NCBI GenBank assembly: GCA_003552765.1
Contig: PUOI01000356.1
Span: 1-8,843 of the forward strand
Length of the DNA stretch: 8,843 nucleotides
DNA from: Candidatus Hydrogenedentota bacterium
GTDB taxonomy: Bacteria; Hydrogenedentota; Hydrogenedentia; Hydrogenedentales; SLHB01
Direction: 5' to 3'
Below, in pieces: positions 8,251-8,843 of this stretch; positions within the stretch are counted from its first letter, which is position 1, and every line of letters starts with the position of its first letter. A model generated the notes under the pieces. It saw only the letters and a program-made list of their open reading frames with translations, was not told the origin of the DNA and did no database searches. Both the position numbers and the translations under genes were made by a program.

Positions 8251-8344
8251 GGCGTATCCAAGCAAGGATAGCCGTCAGGTCCGTACGGAGTGTCCGGCAA
8301 TCCGCACGCGCCCCTTCAAGCGGGCGCCGATTCCAAAAGAGGAA
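8251..8344 (+). promoter_or_regulatory. hairpin-rich leader of the PpiD-like gene with alternative pairings
   Basis: GGC-g-TATCC (8251-8259) pairs with GGATAGCC (8266-8273), 8 bp with one bulge and a 6-nt loop. The same GGATAGCC can instead pair with GGCAATCC (8296-8303), 7 of 8 bases, enclosing the perfect palindrome TCCGTACGGA (8280-8289). GCGCCC/GGGCGC (8308-8313, 8322-8327) forms another stem. TTCC/GGAA (8331-8334, 8341-8344) would partly hide the AGAGGA ribosome binding site. The pairings are visible; a switching role is inferred. Confidence 0.4.
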
Positions 8345-8354
8345 CCCCTATTCC

Positions 8355-8843
8355 ATGCTCCAAGATTACTTGCGCAAATACCGGCGGCCGATCTTCTGGA
8401 CCACGCTGGTGCTGATCATCTTTCCCTTTGTAGGGGCGAGGATGTTCTCGGGGGGCGGCACGGGAACGCCCCGGGAACTGCAAGAGTTGCACGGCCCGGT
8501 GGCCATCGTGGGCGATGTCGTCATAAGCCGCCAAGAGTATCAACAGCGTATCAACCAGGCAATACAGCGCCAGGTGCAAATGGGCGGGAGCCTTCCGAGT
8601 CCACAGGAGTTGGCTCAAACGGGTGTGGCGGACCAGATTCTGAATGATCTCATTGACCGGGCGCTGCTTCAGAACATCGCCCGGCGGTCCAACTATGCGT
8701 TTGACCGGGATTATTTGGCTGAGGTGTTGCGGGAAGATCCCACGTTTCGGGATGAAACCGGCCAGTTCGACGTGGAACGCTGGAACGAGCTGGTCCGGCA
8801 ACCCGGCATCAACTGGGACCAAATCTATGCGGAACTTCGTCAA
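8355..8843 (+). CDS. PpiD/SurA-like membrane-anchored periplasmic folding factor (5' part)
   Basis: The window holds the first 163 codons, with the frame open at the right edge. Residues 1-11 are basic and cytosolic, and residues 12-30 form a single membrane anchor (PIFWTTLVLIIFPFVGARM). After a Gly-rich linker comes a SurA/PpiD N-terminal chaperone domain: VAIVGDVVISRQEYQQRINQ (49-68), ILNDLIDRALLQNIARR (95-111), then the hallmark DPTFRDETGQFDVERWNELV (128-147) and WDQIYAELRQ (154-163). This order matches E. coli PpiD, which helps newly secreted proteins fold at the periplasmic face of the inner membrane. A parvulin-type prolyl isomerase domain would be expected farther right but is not visible. 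The ATG is preceded by AGAGGA, about 11 bases upstream, slightly long. It is the only plus-strand gene here, divergent from the URO-D gene. Confidence 0.88.
   Translation, partial: MLQDYLRKYRRPIFWTTLVLIIFPFVGARMFSGGGTGTPRELQELHGPVAIVGDVVISRQEYQQRINQAIQRQVQMGGSLPSPQELAQTGVADQILNDLIDRALLQNIARRSNYAFDRDYLAEVLREDPTFRDETGQFDVERWNELVRQPGINWDQIYAELRQ

Larger units (their letters stand above)
7957..8354. other. divergent intergenic region between URO-D and PpiD-like genes
   Basis: These 398 bp separate a minus-strand from a plus-strand gene and should hold both promoters. I see no convincing ORF, tRNA or known riboswitch. The left part is the URO-D leader, with the small hairpin GGCGG/CCGCC near 8075-8092. 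A weak minus-strand promoter candidate is TTGTCT (8228-8223), 17 bases, ACTAAA (8205-8200). The right part holds a plus-strand promoter candidate and several hairpins, listed separately. Confidence 0.5.

Noticed and set aside
8266..8303. Resemblance to the SRP (4.5S) RNA core: GTCAGGTCC then GGA inside a helix.
   Set aside because: The 5' half of the symmetric loop matches, but the tetraloop reads GTAC instead of GGAA and the 3' half GTGT instead of AGCA. No long flanking helix is present, so it is probably coincidence; an Infernal search would settle it.
8316..8843. 175-codon minus-strand frame at the right edge.
   Set aside because: It lies antisense to the PpiD-like gene, whose plus-strand frame shows clear family motifs.

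Overview
This GC-rich window looks like chromosomal DNA from a Gram-negative bacterium. It carries a probable lipoprotein, a membrane-anchored periplasmic folding factor, a CIRCE-controlled groEL and Shine-Dalgarno-led genes. Short palindromic intergenic repeats together with a divergent URO-D-family protein recall uncultured environmental lineages such as the planctomycete/verrucomicrobial or Hydrogenedentes-like groups. That placement is an impression from gene content, not a measured assignment. No phage, transposase, CRISPR array, tRNA or rRNA is visible.

Layout, left to right. An Mrp/ApbC-type Fe-S carrier ATPase (minus strand, 3' end outside the window) lies 31 bp downstream of a probable lipoprotein alpha/beta hydrolase, and the two probably form an operon. 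A gene-poor stretch of about 250 bp follows, with a compact 55-nt double-hairpin repeat. Next come a small SCP2 sterol-carrier-like protein and a BCCT-family transporter, both on the minus strand, with a probable intrinsic terminator between them. GroEL follows on the minus strand with a complete control unit: a TTGACA-N17-TAGCAT promoter, a perfect CIRCE operator over the predicted start site, a structured leader of about 240 nt and a strong intrinsic terminator. No groES is adjacent.

Upstream of the groEL promoter is a 59-codon minus-strand gene with a very good ribosome binding site. A palindromic repeat region separates it from a URO-D-family gene (minus strand). Finally, a 398-bp divergent intergenic region leads to the only plus-strand gene, the 5' part of a PpiD/SurA-like protein. 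Its leader can form several hairpins, two of which are mutually exclusive.

Most genes are housekeeping or stress-related (Fe-S assembly, chaperonin, periplasmic folding, solute uptake) and form no obvious single pathway. The items most worth following are the unannotated small protein, the two palindromic repeat elements, the URO-D protein that lacks the zinc-site motif of corrinoid methyltransferases, and the possible RNA switch ahead of the PpiD-like gene. No clearly new multi-gene system can be asserted from this sequence.
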